The translations under genes were made by a program, and so were the position numbers. This document shows, in pieces, positions 1 to 7,136 of a stretch of DNA of 39,028 nt. Position 1 is the first letter of the stretch. Each line of letters starts with the position of its first letter. The stretch spans positions 1 to 39,028 of the forward strand of contig CAMBLM010000016.1 of the NCBI GenBank assembly GCA_945868475.1. Direction: 5' to 3'. Under the pieces are notes generated by a model. That model was not told the origin of the DNA. It did no database searches and was given only the letters and a program-made list of their open reading frames with translations. Source of the DNA: an uncultured Ruminococcus sp. (GTDB taxonomy: Bacteria > Bacillota > Clostridia > Oscillospirales > Ruminococcaceae).

Positions 1-1
1 T

Positions 2-619
2 GATACCGCAACGGATGTTATCGACAGACTCCACACCACAGCCGCTTCACACAGCAGAATACTCATGGTCGAAATAATGGGCAATAAGGCAGGCTGGCTC
101 ACGCTCTATTCGGGCATTGCAGGCGGCGCTGATATCATCGTTATCCCCGAGATACCATATAATACCGAAAGCATCTGCGCAGCTGTCGAAAAGAGATCAA
201 AGGCAGGAAAGACTTTCTCGATCGTAGCTGTTGCAGAGGGCGCATTCGATCAGGAAGAAGCAAAGCTCAAAAAGAAAGAGCGGGCAAAGCGCAGACAGGA
301 AGCAGGCATCACTACCGCAACAACAAGACTTGCCGCACAGGTGCAGGCTGAAACAGGCATAGAAGCAAGAGTCTGCGTTCCGGGACATATGCTCCGCGGC
401 GGCAGTCCGTCAGCATACGACAGAGTTCTCGCAACAAAGTTCGGCGTAAGAGCCGCAAGCCTTATCAAGTCGGGCAAGTACGGCTATACAGTAGCAATGG
501 TAGACGGAAAGATCACCGAAAATAAGCTTTCCGACATTGCAGGCAAGACAAAATTTGTAACTCCCGACCACCAGCTCGTCATTACGGCAAAGGAACTCGG
601 AGTTTCGTTCGGAGAATAA
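2..619 (+). CDS. pfkA: 6-phosphofructokinase, 3' part (5' end outside window)
   Basis: The reading frame is open from the first bases of the window, so this is the C-terminal 205 residues of a longer protein; family members have about 320-370 residues. Phosphofructokinase phosphorylates fructose 6-phosphate in glycolysis. The signature stretches are MGNKAGWLTLYSGIAGGAD, IPEIPY, and a PGHMLRGGSPSAYDRVLA segment that matches the conserved RGGSP(T/S)A(F/Y)DR block lining the sugar-phosphate site. The G-W after MGNKA is more like the pyrophosphate/mixed-substrate subgroup than E. coli PfkA, so the phosphoryl donor is left open. A hairpin directly after the stop ends the transcript. Only the start is missing; no frameshift is seen. 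Confidence 0.9.
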   Translation, partial: DTATDVIDRLHTTAASHSRILMVEIMGNKAGWLTLYSGIAGGADIIVIPEIPYNTESICAAVEKRSKAGKTFSIVAVAEGAFDQEEAKLKKKERAKRRQEAGITTATTRLAAQVQAETGIEARVCVPGHMLRGGSPSAYDRVLATKFGVRAASLIKSGKYGYTVAMVDGKITENKLSDIAGKTKFVTPDHQLVITAKELGVSFGE

Positions 620-627
620 ATTAATTG

Positions 628-666
628 ATCGCCGATCATTATAACGGTAATGGTCGGCGATTGGTT
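628..666 (+). terminator. Hairpin terminator after phosphofructokinase gene
   Basis: A 13-bp stem (628-640 with 649-661, one G-U pair, 8-nt loop) lies 9 nt after the stop codon. The following T tract is short (TGGTTT), so termination may be incomplete. It separates the glycolytic gene from the accessory island. Confidence 0.7.
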
Positions 667-689
667 TAAGGTGCCGTTTCCAGAAATCT

Positions 690-1002
690 GACAAAATCAG
701 ACTGTATTTTACAGATTTTATTGTGATAAATTGATATTGCTTTTCTTTGATAATATGTTACAATATAAATGTACACATTTATGGAATATAATTTCGTTTG
801 TACAGACATTATTTTAACATTGAAAGGAAGCAATCACAATGGCAATCAGAACAGCATCAACTACAGCAAGAAGCAGCTCATATTCAACACAGAGAGCGCC
901 GCAAAAGTCCTCATCGGCTCAATGTTCGAGTTCGACCCAAAGAGCAAGCACACCAACACAGAGCAAGCAGACATCTTCCGCACCAAAGCGCGATACATTC
1001 AC
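690..1002 (+). repeat. Cassette 5' repeat, copy A (promoter plus leader-coding segment)
   Basis: This copy aligns without gaps to 3201 onward (offset 2511) and to 5844 onward (offset 5154). It covers a palindrome, the promoter, the untranslated leader and the start of the gene. From 839 to about 1002 copies A and C are identical at the nucleotide level. From 1002 to about 1055 copy A resembles copy B instead. This patchwork points to gene conversion or unequal crossover among the copies. Confidence 0.88.
702..764 (+). promoter_or_regulatory. Promoter of cassette A with upstream palindrome
   Basis: An extended -10 (TG at 756-757, TACAAT at 759-764) lies 16 nt after a weak -35 TTGCTT (737-742). 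An alternative -35 is TTGATA at 731-736. A perfect palindrome CTGTA-TTT-TACAG (702-714) lies 23 nt upstream of the -35 and is a candidate operator. Predicted transcription starts near 771, giving an untranslated leader of about 68 nt. Confidence 0.6.
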
Positions 1003-2058
1003 TTATTCTTCGCCAACGGCAAAGCAGACAGCACCAAAGACTTCAACAGCAAAGACAAGCACGGCTTCAAGGAGTTCCCAATCAAAAACTTCGACAACAA
1101 AAACGAATGCACCCGTCAGAGCAAGCAGTACAAATCAAACAAAAAAGCACAGCCAACATCATCGGAAAACAGCAAAAGGCGCGATTCATTTGAATTTTCT
1201 TCAAAAGATGTTGAAAAGAGCGTAAGATCGGGCACCAATTCCAAATCAACGACAAACGGTAAATCGACAACAAAAAACAACAACCAACATTCTATGAACG
1301 GCCAGACAAAAAAGACTGTAAAAAACAATTCGTCAAATAAAAATACGGTTTCGGGTTCTGCTTCAAAAAGCAACAAATCATCTAAAAATAAAGTTCCCGA
1401 TGGTTTAAATCAGCATTTGAAGCACACTAAAGACCCAAAGCAAAAGGCGGAAATGCAAAAGACGATAAAAGATATTGAAAACAGCAGTTCCTCTGAAAAG
1501 GCAGACAAGACATCTAAAAAACTTAAAGAATTGGGGATAGATTTAACAACACTTACATATTTGTCAGATGGTAGTAATTATGCTTCCGGTATCTTTTTAA
1601 ACGCTGATAAATACACAATAGTTTCTGATAGTGATTCTCGCTTAAAAGAACGTGGATATATGACACAAGCAGATTACAATAGTATTTGTTACATAGTTGC
1701 CCACGAAACCGGTGGAACAAATAATTCTACTGAAATGTTTGCAACCGCTTCTGCATTAATGAATCAAATAGAACAACGTTATGAAGGATCTACAATAAAA
1801 GATAGTCTTGACTATTTCTATAAATATAATGTTGGCGGCGGTCCGTCAGACAAGAATAGCATTTTGTATGATGCCGAACAACGTTCTAAACTTGTTGATA
1901 ATGTAAAGGATTGTGTAGATTTAGCGTTAAGCGGTGTACGCGCTTTTCCGGAAGAGATACAAGGTTGGTATGCGAGTGACGGTTCTCATAAATACGGTAC
2001 CTGTCTTGACAGAGGCGGAATAGTACGCACAAGTGGAAAATCCGGTTATAAGCAATAA
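839..2058 (+). CDS. Cassette A first gene: shared Ser/Thr-rich leader plus SleB-like domain, frameshifted
   Basis: The start is ATG 839, 8 nt after GGAAG (826-830). It is shared with the two paralogues at 3350 and 5993. The first frame stops at 1225 after 128 codons. Homology to the third paralogue continues in the -1 frame to 2058, so the full product is about 406 residues. The switch most simply occurs at A AAA AAG (1141-1147), in the correct phase for -1 slippage. Residues 1-103 are low-complexity Ser/Thr/Lys/Gln with no signal peptide. KRDTFTYSS (50-58) and KRRDSFEFSS (about 113-122) are related motifs. The C-terminus has AHETGG (Glu about 290) and a GVRAF..GWY block, reminiscent of SleB/CwlJ cell-wall hydrolases (inference). 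Indel, sequencing error or recoding are all possible. A lipoprotein gene follows. Confidence 0.7.
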
Positions 2059-2112
2059 TATATAAAATGGTGAGATTAATTCACCTTGATAAATATGCAG
2101 GAAGGTGACCTA

Positions 2113-2946
2113 ATGCCCACAATTGAACATATCGAGAGAAATTACATGAAAAAACACTATAAAAGCTGTCTGTTTGTTATCACACTTTTAACTGCGCTAT
2201 ATCTCACAGCATGCAGTACAGCCACAGATGCTGACACATATACTGCAGAAACAGAAATTTCCGTATCTGATACATTGATCGGCACGGCGAACAACACGTC
2301 AAAAATAACAGAAGGCGAAGAAAAAATATTACGCCAATACAGCAGTTATCTGTTTGAAAAATCACAGACAGATGAACTTTTTCATGCTATAAAGACTGAT
2401 ACTGCGGACGATCCGGGACTGGCTTCGATCATAGCCTTTTGTGACATTGATCTTGATAACGTTCCCGAATTATTTGCAGGTTATCATAATATGAGAGGAT
2501 ATTGCTATTATTCGGTATATGGCAGCAATGGAATTATTGCAGATGAAATTTCCTGTGGAATGTGCAATGAATTTCTGCTCGTCGGAAACGCTTGTTACAG
2601 CAACACGCATGATCCTGCCGATAAGGCGCATCATTGGCTGCAAATTTCAGATGCGATGCCCAAGATCATGGTACAGGACTGTGATGACAATACAACATTC
2701 AACGTTACTGTCACTTCCGATAAAGGCAACTACACACAAAACGGGATAACACTTGAAGAAGCTGATAACATCTTTAAACAGGTATTCGGCGTTACTTACA
2801 CGGAATTAAAAGGTTCTTCCGACAATTATGTTAAATGCAGTTTGGGACATCTTGAAGTCCCCGACCCCGAAAACTACACCGAGGAAGATATTTACGACTG
2901 TCTGCTGGGTTTATTGCAGGAATATGAAAATCAGGAGCAGGAATGA
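2113..2946 (+). CDS. Cassette A lipoprotein, candidate partner/immunity protein
   Basis: The start is chosen at ATG 2113 because AGGAAGG (2099-2105) lies 7 nt upstream. ATG 2146 (MKKHYKSC...) is possible but has a weak site. A hydrophobic segment ends in the lipobox LTAC (Cys 34 from 2113), so the protein should be lipid-anchored outside the membrane. The mature part has a DIDLDNVPELF stretch, like acidic calcium-binding loops of FG-GAP/VCBS-type repeats, also present in the cassette C lipoprotein. The C-terminus VPDPENYTEEDIYDCLLG onward is identical to that paralogue. It lies 54 nt after the effector-like gene, implying co-transcription. No family is recognised. The immunity role is inferred only from position and the outward location that would suit a cell-wall-acting partner. 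Confidence 0.75.
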   Translation: MPTIEHIERNYMKKHYKSCLFVITLLTALYLTACSTATDADTYTAETEISVSDTLIGTANNTSKITEGEEKILRQYSSYLFEKSQTDELFHAIKTDTADDPGLASIIAFCDIDLDNVPELFAGYHNMRGYCYYSVYGSNGIIADEISCGMCNEFLLVGNACYSNTHDPADKAHHWLQISDAMPKIMVQDCDDNTTFNVTVTSDKGNYTQNGITLEEADNIFKQVFGVTYTELKGSSDNYVKCSLGHLEVPDPENYTEEDIYDCLLGLLQEYENQEQE

Positions 2947-3063
2947 ATATAAAATTCTTGGTGCTTAAACCGTCGCTATATTAAATCATATCCTCCGTGC
3001 TGATTTTGTGCGGAGGATATTTTTCAGATAATACGACTGAAATTTGCAAATGCTATTGCATTT
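2860..3063 (+). repeat. Cassette 3' repeat, copy A (lipoprotein tail plus terminator)
   Basis: About 203 nt are identical to 7878-8081 (offset 5018). The block runs from the codons for PDPENYTEED through the stop and the terminator to GCATTT, where both copies diverge abruptly. Perfect identity across coding and non-coding sequence means recent duplication or gene conversion. Confidence 0.92.
2988..3024 (+). terminator. Intrinsic terminator of cassette A
   Basis: A perfect 10-bp stem ATATCCTCCG / CGGAGGATAT (2988-2997 with 3011-3020) has a 13-nt loop and is followed by TTTT. An identical structure ends cassette C. Confidence 0.85.
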
Positions 3064-3084
3064 CAAGGAAATATATGGTACTAT

Positions 3085-3123
3085 ATTATATAAGAAAACA
3101 TCGCATAGGGTAGAATGGCTGAA
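3085..3123 (+). pseudogene. Orphan 3' scar of a membrane-protein gene
   Basis: This segment reads Y-K-K-T-S-H-R-V-E-W-L-N-stop, matching the last codons of the membrane protein gene ending at 5770 (YKKTSHRVKWLN). Alignment to 5728 onward continues without gaps (offset 2643) through the spacer and promoter into the next gene. No upstream part of the gene remains. It marks the breakpoint of a deletion or duplication that placed unit B after unit A. Confidence 0.8.
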
Positions 3124-3200
3124 TTGACTGGAGAAGTTTATGAAAAACAAAATTACATAATTCTTTTATTATATTAATTTTGGCAAATTTTCAATATTAT

Positions 3201-3400
3201 GACAAAATCAGACGGTATTTTACAGATTTTATTGTGATAAATTGATATTGCTTTTCTTTGATAATATGTTACAATATAAATGTACACATTTATGGAATAT
3301 AATTTCGTTTGTACAGACATTATTTTAACATTGAAAGGAAGCAATCACAATGGCAATCAGAACATCATCAAGCGCAGCAAGAAGCAGTTCGTATTCAAAA
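3201..3400 (+). repeat. Cassette 5' repeat, copy B
   Basis: This is the copy shared with 690 onward and 5844 onward. Upstream identity with copy C extends further left, to 3085. The stretch 2947-3349 otherwise contains only the terminator, the scar, an AT-rich spacer and this promoter. Confidence 0.88.
3213..3275 (+). promoter_or_regulatory. Promoter of cassette B
   Basis: Same architecture as cassette A: extended -10 TGTTACAAT (TACAAT 3270-3275) and TTGCTT -35 with a 16-nt spacer. The upstream palindrome is CGGTATTTTACAG (3213-3225), one base from the perfect form in copy A. Confidence 0.6.
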
Positions 3401-4417
3401 CCGAGCATACCGAAAACCTCATCAGCTTCACGTTCAAGTTCAGTTTCAAGGACAAGCACACCAGCACAAAGCAAACCAACTCAATCAACGTCTAAGCGCA
3501 ACACATTCACTTATTCTTCGCCAATGGCAAAGCAGACAGCACCAAAGACATCAACGGCAAAAACGAACACAGCCGCCAAAACAAGCAATGCAAAACCCGT
3601 TAAAAAAACCAAGTTAACCCCAACTGCAAGCAAAACAAAACGTGATTCGTTTACGTCCTCTTTAAAAACAGAAAAGTCGAACGATATACCCAAATCTCAA
3701 AAACAAAAGAACAAATACAACAAATATAATGGATATGGTCCATTCAAGCTTGAATTATATGAAAAAGACAAGGATGGAAAAAAATTAAAAACATATCACG
3801 TTCCGTATTGCGATAATGAAGTAGATATTACAAAAGGAAAAGTTACTTTTTTAAAGCCCGACAGCGAGAGCAAATTTGGTTATATTGAATATAACGGAGA
3901 AAAATATGCTGTACAATATAACGAGTTGGAGGAAGGTAAACAAGCGATGTTTGATGTATATACAGAAATTAAACATCTACAAGTTCCTGATTCGGGGTTG
4001 AAGTTTGATTGGCTCAGCGGATTCGCTGCGACTTCGCTTGAAGAAGTTCCATCAAGATCTTTTAAGGATAAAGCCGGTAATATACTTCAATCAAACAGTA
4101 AAAATCTCAAAAATGATGAGATTGCTTTAGATAACCATTCAAGCAAGAATGTGCTGGCTAATTTGGGGCTAAATGCTCTAGGATTTATGCAAAAAGGATT
4201 AAAAAGGGATAAATATGATGTTATGCTTATGAAAAACAATTCAGATAAAAAAATTGCAGCAATAACTTATTCGCAAGATTATTTAGATGTGGGAAATGAT
4301 GGAATTGTCAAGCGATGCACCTCGCCTTTAAAGATTTTGGCTGTAGACAAGAATGGAAAACTTTACGATGTTAACAATCATGGCAGAAAAAAATCATCTT
4401 TGGGGAAGCGGAAATAA
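3350..4417 (+). CDS. Cassette B first gene: shared leader with a different C-terminal domain
   Basis: ATG 3350 follows GAAAGGAAG with 8 nt spacing, as in the paralogues. It encodes 355 residues in one open frame. Residues 1-115 are the shared Ser/Thr/Lys-rich leader, with KRNTFTYSS (49-57) and KRDSFTSS (97-104), no signal peptide and no membrane segment. From about residue 125 the protein is unlike genes A and C. It is a 230-residue Lys/Asp/Asn-rich domain (GPFKLELYEKDKDGK..., a central DWLSGFAATSLEEVP, a basic tail GRKKSSLGKRK). I recognise no family. The common leader with a swapped C-terminus is typical of polymorphic effectors; toxicity is an inference. A membrane protein gene starts 51 nt downstream. 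Base composition is AT-rich compared with the ribosomal genes. Confidence 0.78.
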   Translation: MAIRTSSSAARSSSYSKPSIPKTSSASRSSSVSRTSTPAQSKPTQSTSKRNTFTYSSPMAKQTAPKTSTAKTNTAAKTSNAKPVKKTKLTPTASKTKRDSFTSSLKTEKSNDIPKSQKQKNKYNKYNGYGPFKLELYEKDKDGKKLKTYHVPYCDNEVDITKGKVTFLKPDSESKFGYIEYNGEKYAVQYNELEEGKQAMFDVYTEIKHLQVPDSGLKFDWLSGFAATSLEEVPSRSFKDKAGNILQSNSKNLKNDEIALDNHSSKNVLANLGLNALGFMQKGLKRDKYDVMLMKNNSDKKIAAITYSQDYLDVGNDGIVKRCTSPLKILAVDKNGKLYDVNNHGRKKSSLGKRK

Positions 4418-4468
4418 TCTCTATGATATATTTTTAAATAATAAAAATTACTTATTGGAAGTGAAGCA

Positions 4469-5770
4469 ATGACCGTCACAAAATACCTTTATATATTCTT
4501 CTTTGAACTCTTATTTTACATTTTTGACACAAATACTGTATTGCAGTCGTTTATTCCGCCGTCTGTGCTTGAATCGGAGAATATAATTCACCTGCTTATG
4601 CAGTTTATTGAATATGCTGCGATGTTTTTCCTCTGCTTAAAAATGACGGAGCTGAAAGTCGAGAAGACAAAACTGCTCAAAGCTGCGGTCATACTGCTGC
4701 CCATGAAGATAATATCGGATATTGTGTCATATTATGTTACTATACGGACGGACGTGCTTTCCGCTGAACCGCTTTTTAACAAATTTATATGGGATATTTT
4801 CCACGTCCTGCATATTTTTATAATTTTTGCGGTGATTTGGGTCGTTTGGAAGCCGAAAAAAAATCTTGACAGAAAAAAGCTTGCGGTCAATGCTGCTTTG
4901 CTGACGTTCGGAGTAGTTGGCTTGGCGGTTTCGGGGGTGGTGCTGTCCGATTTTATCAATGACACGGTTTACAAATACAATATTGACCAAATAATAGCGG
5001 ACAGCTATTCTCCTGATGCTTTACCCGATTTTCGCACCAACTTTGAATACTATATAAACAGTGCATCGGAGATATACGGCATTGTTTCAGTTTTCATACG
5101 AACGCTTATACTTTTTTCTGTTTCAAATATATTCGGTGCGATACATGGGGAGCAGGTGAAAAATCGGAGAATTACAGCTGAGGTCGGCTGTGTGGTTTTA
5201 TGTTATGTTTTGAATCTATGCTTTAACAATGCAAATGTTTTTTCGGGAATTTATTACGGAAAAGCGGTTTTTGAAAAAGAGCCGTCCGTTATGACTGTCG
5301 ATTATGATGTATGGCAGCTATTGAGGGGCATTGGAAGCGAGCGGCATATTTGGTGCGCCCACGATGTGAATTATGTTTATATCGGTGATGAATTTGTATG
5401 CAGGTTCAAAACCGAACCGCTTGCAAGCTCAGATTGGCTTGCCGATTACGGCGATACTGACCGCACGGCTGTTGTGTGCGAAACAACTCTTATTGCATAC
5501 AAGAATGAAAACGGTGAATGGCATACTGTGCGTTTTGACGAACTCGATAAAGCAGAAGAAAACAGCAAGCTGACAGAGGTTCTTATCAACGTATGCAAAA
5601 CGGGAAATCTCGAGGCGATAAATTACGCTCTCCCCTATCTGGACAGATACGAACCCGAGCTTATTATCGGGATATCGGCAGACAGCAGAAAGGAAAATGC
5701 TATCTTATCCGATGACTATTTTTCCGAATTATATAAGAAAACATCGCATAGAGTCAAATGGCTGAATTGA
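4469..5770 (+). CDS. Cassette B polytopic membrane protein, candidate partner/immunity protein
   Basis: ATG 4469 follows GGAAGTGA. It encodes 433 residues. The N-terminal 260 residues contain about six or seven hydrophobic helices (near 5-24, 44-62, 67-92, 103-126, 134-158, 204-226, 235-250). A soluble tail of about 170 residues follows, containing a GKAVFEKEPSVMTVDYDVWQ-type segment. No family is recognised. It follows the effector-like gene by 51 nt and replaces the lipoprotein found in cassettes A and C. If the arrangement is effector/immunity, this would suit a membrane-acting effector, but the sequence does not prove it. Its last codons are duplicated at 3085-3123. No terminator is seen before the next promoter. 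Confidence 0.7.
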   Translation: MTVTKYLYIFFFELLFYIFDTNTVLQSFIPPSVLESENIIHLLMQFIEYAAMFFLCLKMTELKVEKTKLLKAAVILLPMKIISDIVSYYVTIRTDVLSAEPLFNKFIWDIFHVLHIFIIFAVIWVVWKPKKNLDRKKLAVNAALLTFGVVGLAVSGVVLSDFINDTVYKYNIDQIIADSYSPDALPDFRTNFEYYINSASEIYGIVSVFIRTLILFSVSNIFGAIHGEQVKNRRITAEVGCVVLCYVLNLCFNNANVFSGIYYGKAVFEKEPSVMTVDYDVWQLLRGIGSERHIWCAHDVNYVYIGDEFVCRFKTEPLASSDWLADYGDTDRTAVVCETTLIAYKNENGEWHTVRFDELDKAEENSKLTEVLINVCKTGNLEAINYALPYLDRYEPELIIGISADSRKENAILSDDYFSELYKKTSHRVKWLN

Positions 5771-5843
5771 AAGGAGAAGTTTATGAAAAATAAAATTACA
5801 TAATTCTTTTATTATATTAATTTTGGTAAATTTTCAATATTAT

Positions 5844-6156
5844 GACAAAATCAGACGGTATTTTACAGATTTTATTGTGATAAATCGATATTGCTTTTCT
5901 TTGATAATATGTTACAATATAAGCGTACAGTTTTATGGAATATAAATCCATTCGCACAGACATTATTTTAACATTGAAAGGAAGCAATCACAATGGCAAT
6001 CAGAACAGCATCAACTACAGCAAGAAGCAGCTCATATTCAACACAGAGAGCGCCGCAAAAGTCCTCATCGGCTCAATGTTCGAGTTCGACCCAAAGAGCA
6101 AGCACACCAACACAGAGCAAGCAGACATCTTCCGCACCAAAGCGCGATACATTCAC
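5844..6156 (+). repeat. Cassette 5' repeat, copy C
   Basis: This is the third copy. The untranslated leader has diverged slightly from A (5925-5955), yet the leader-coding part 5993-6156 is identical to 839-1002. Coding DNA that is more conserved than its promoter fits gene conversion centred on the leader. Confidence 0.88.
5856..5918 (+). promoter_or_regulatory. Promoter of cassette C
   Basis: TGTTACAAT extended -10 (TACAAT 5913-5918), TTGCTT -35, and the palindrome-like CGGTATTTTACAG (5856-5868), as in copy B. The internal promoter suggests each cassette is transcribed separately. Confidence 0.6.
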
Positions 6157-7069
6157 ACGTTCTGCACAGACAGCAAAGTCAGGCACAAATTCAAAGAGTT
6201 CTCAGACAAGGACTTCAACGGCAAAAACTGCCGGCTCAAACATAGCTGCAAAGACCAAGCCTGAATCATCTGCATGCAAAACAAAACGAGATTCGTTCGG
6301 GTTTTCTTCAGAGGCTGTAAAAAAGAGTGCAAGGTCAGCGGCGGCTGCCAAATCTGCCACAAAAGGCAATTCGTCAAACAAAGGTACAAAGGGGTCATCA
6401 AAAGGCAAGACAAAATCAGCTCAAAGCAAAGTTCCTGAGGGTTTGAAGGCGCATTTGCGGCACACCAACGACCCAAAGCAAAAAGCCGGAATGAGAAAAA
6501 CTGCGGAGAATTATGCTGCAGGCAAGGTAGCAGATCAGATATCCAAAAAACTTAAAGAATTGGGGATAGATTTGTCGGCTATGGATGTACGTGGTGCATA
6601 CACTGCTGAACTGACAGAGGCACAACAATATACGGTTGTCCCAGATAATGACGATCGCATAGGAACAACGGGCTACATTACGCAATCAGATTACGAACGT
6701 ATTATTAATTGGATGGCACATGAAGCAGGTGATAGTGGTACAGACCGCTTTGGTGTAGCAAGTGCCATTTTAAACGAACTTGATGCAGATGGTCGTAGTT
6801 TTGGTTCTCTGCATAAAACATTTACAGCGGCATTAGATGCAGCACTTCATGAAAATCAAAAGTACGTAGAGAACGGTGATAGACTGGGATATGAGGTTTC
6901 AAATGACCCTGACGGTATTCTGCGAGCAAAGTGCAAAGATGTTCTTGATTATACATTACTTGGTAACAGAGCGTTTTCACAAGACGTAATCTACTTTTTC
7001 AATGGTGGTCAAAAAGATAAATCTGCACGATCAACAAGTAAATTTGCTGCCGAAACCACGGATATGTAA
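5993..7069 (+). CDS. Cassette C first gene: shared leader plus SleB/CwlJ-like C-terminal domain
   Basis: ATG 5993 follows GAAAGGAAG. It encodes 358 residues in one frame and is the intact counterpart of the frameshifted gene at 839. Residues 1-54 are identical to gene A. KRDTFTRS (50-57) and KRDSFGFSS (98-106) are the paired motifs. A basic linker and KVPEGLKAHL...DPKQKA...KKLKELGIDL are shared with gene A. The C-terminal domain has WMAHEAGD (Glu 244), FGVASAILNEL, and LLGNRAF...VIYFFNGG. These line up in order with the E-A-x-G, VAxVxxNR and FY/FN blocks of SleB/CwlJ (Hydrolase_2) peptidoglycan hydrolases. That assignment is by eye and tentative. It has no signal peptide although its presumed target would be the wall. 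A lipoprotein gene follows after 67 nt. Confidence 0.75.
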   Translation: MAIRTASTTARSSSYSTQRAPQKSSSAQCSSSTQRASTPTQSKQTSSAPKRDTFTRSAQTAKSGTNSKSSQTRTSTAKTAGSNIAAKTKPESSACKTKRDSFGFSSEAVKKSARSAAAAKSATKGNSSNKGTKGSSKGKTKSAQSKVPEGLKAHLRHTNDPKQKAGMRKTAENYAAGKVADQISKKLKELGIDLSAMDVRGAYTAELTEAQQYTVVPDNDDRIGTTGYITQSDYERIINWMAHEAGDSGTDRFGVASAILNELDADGRSFGSLHKTFTAALDAALHENQKYVENGDRLGYEVSNDPDGILRAKCKDVLDYTLLGNRAFSQDVIYFFNGGQKDKSARSTSKFAAETTDM

Positions 7070-7136
7070 TATTCTCTAATTTGCCAAACATACAGAATGC
7101 ATATGATCATTAATTAATAATATTCAGAGGTTACGT

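Noticed and set aside
769-838. ATG 769 as the start of a 429-residue protein reading into gene A's second frame
   Set aside because: Position 769 lies at the predicted transcription start with no ribosome binding site, and the 769-1146 frame encodes different residues from the leader conserved in the two intact paralogues. Similar shadow frames at 3280 and 5935 arise only from the DNA repeat.
839-1200. A/C-rich periodic sequence as a CRISPR or minisatellite array
   Set aside because: There are no regular direct repeats with unique spacers; the pattern is explained by Ser/Thr/Lys/Gln codons of the leader.
2961-2973. 13-mer GTGCTTAAACCGT also present in the S10 leader (8694-8706)
   Set aside because: Several 13-mer matches are expected by chance in 39 kb, and the flanks do not align.
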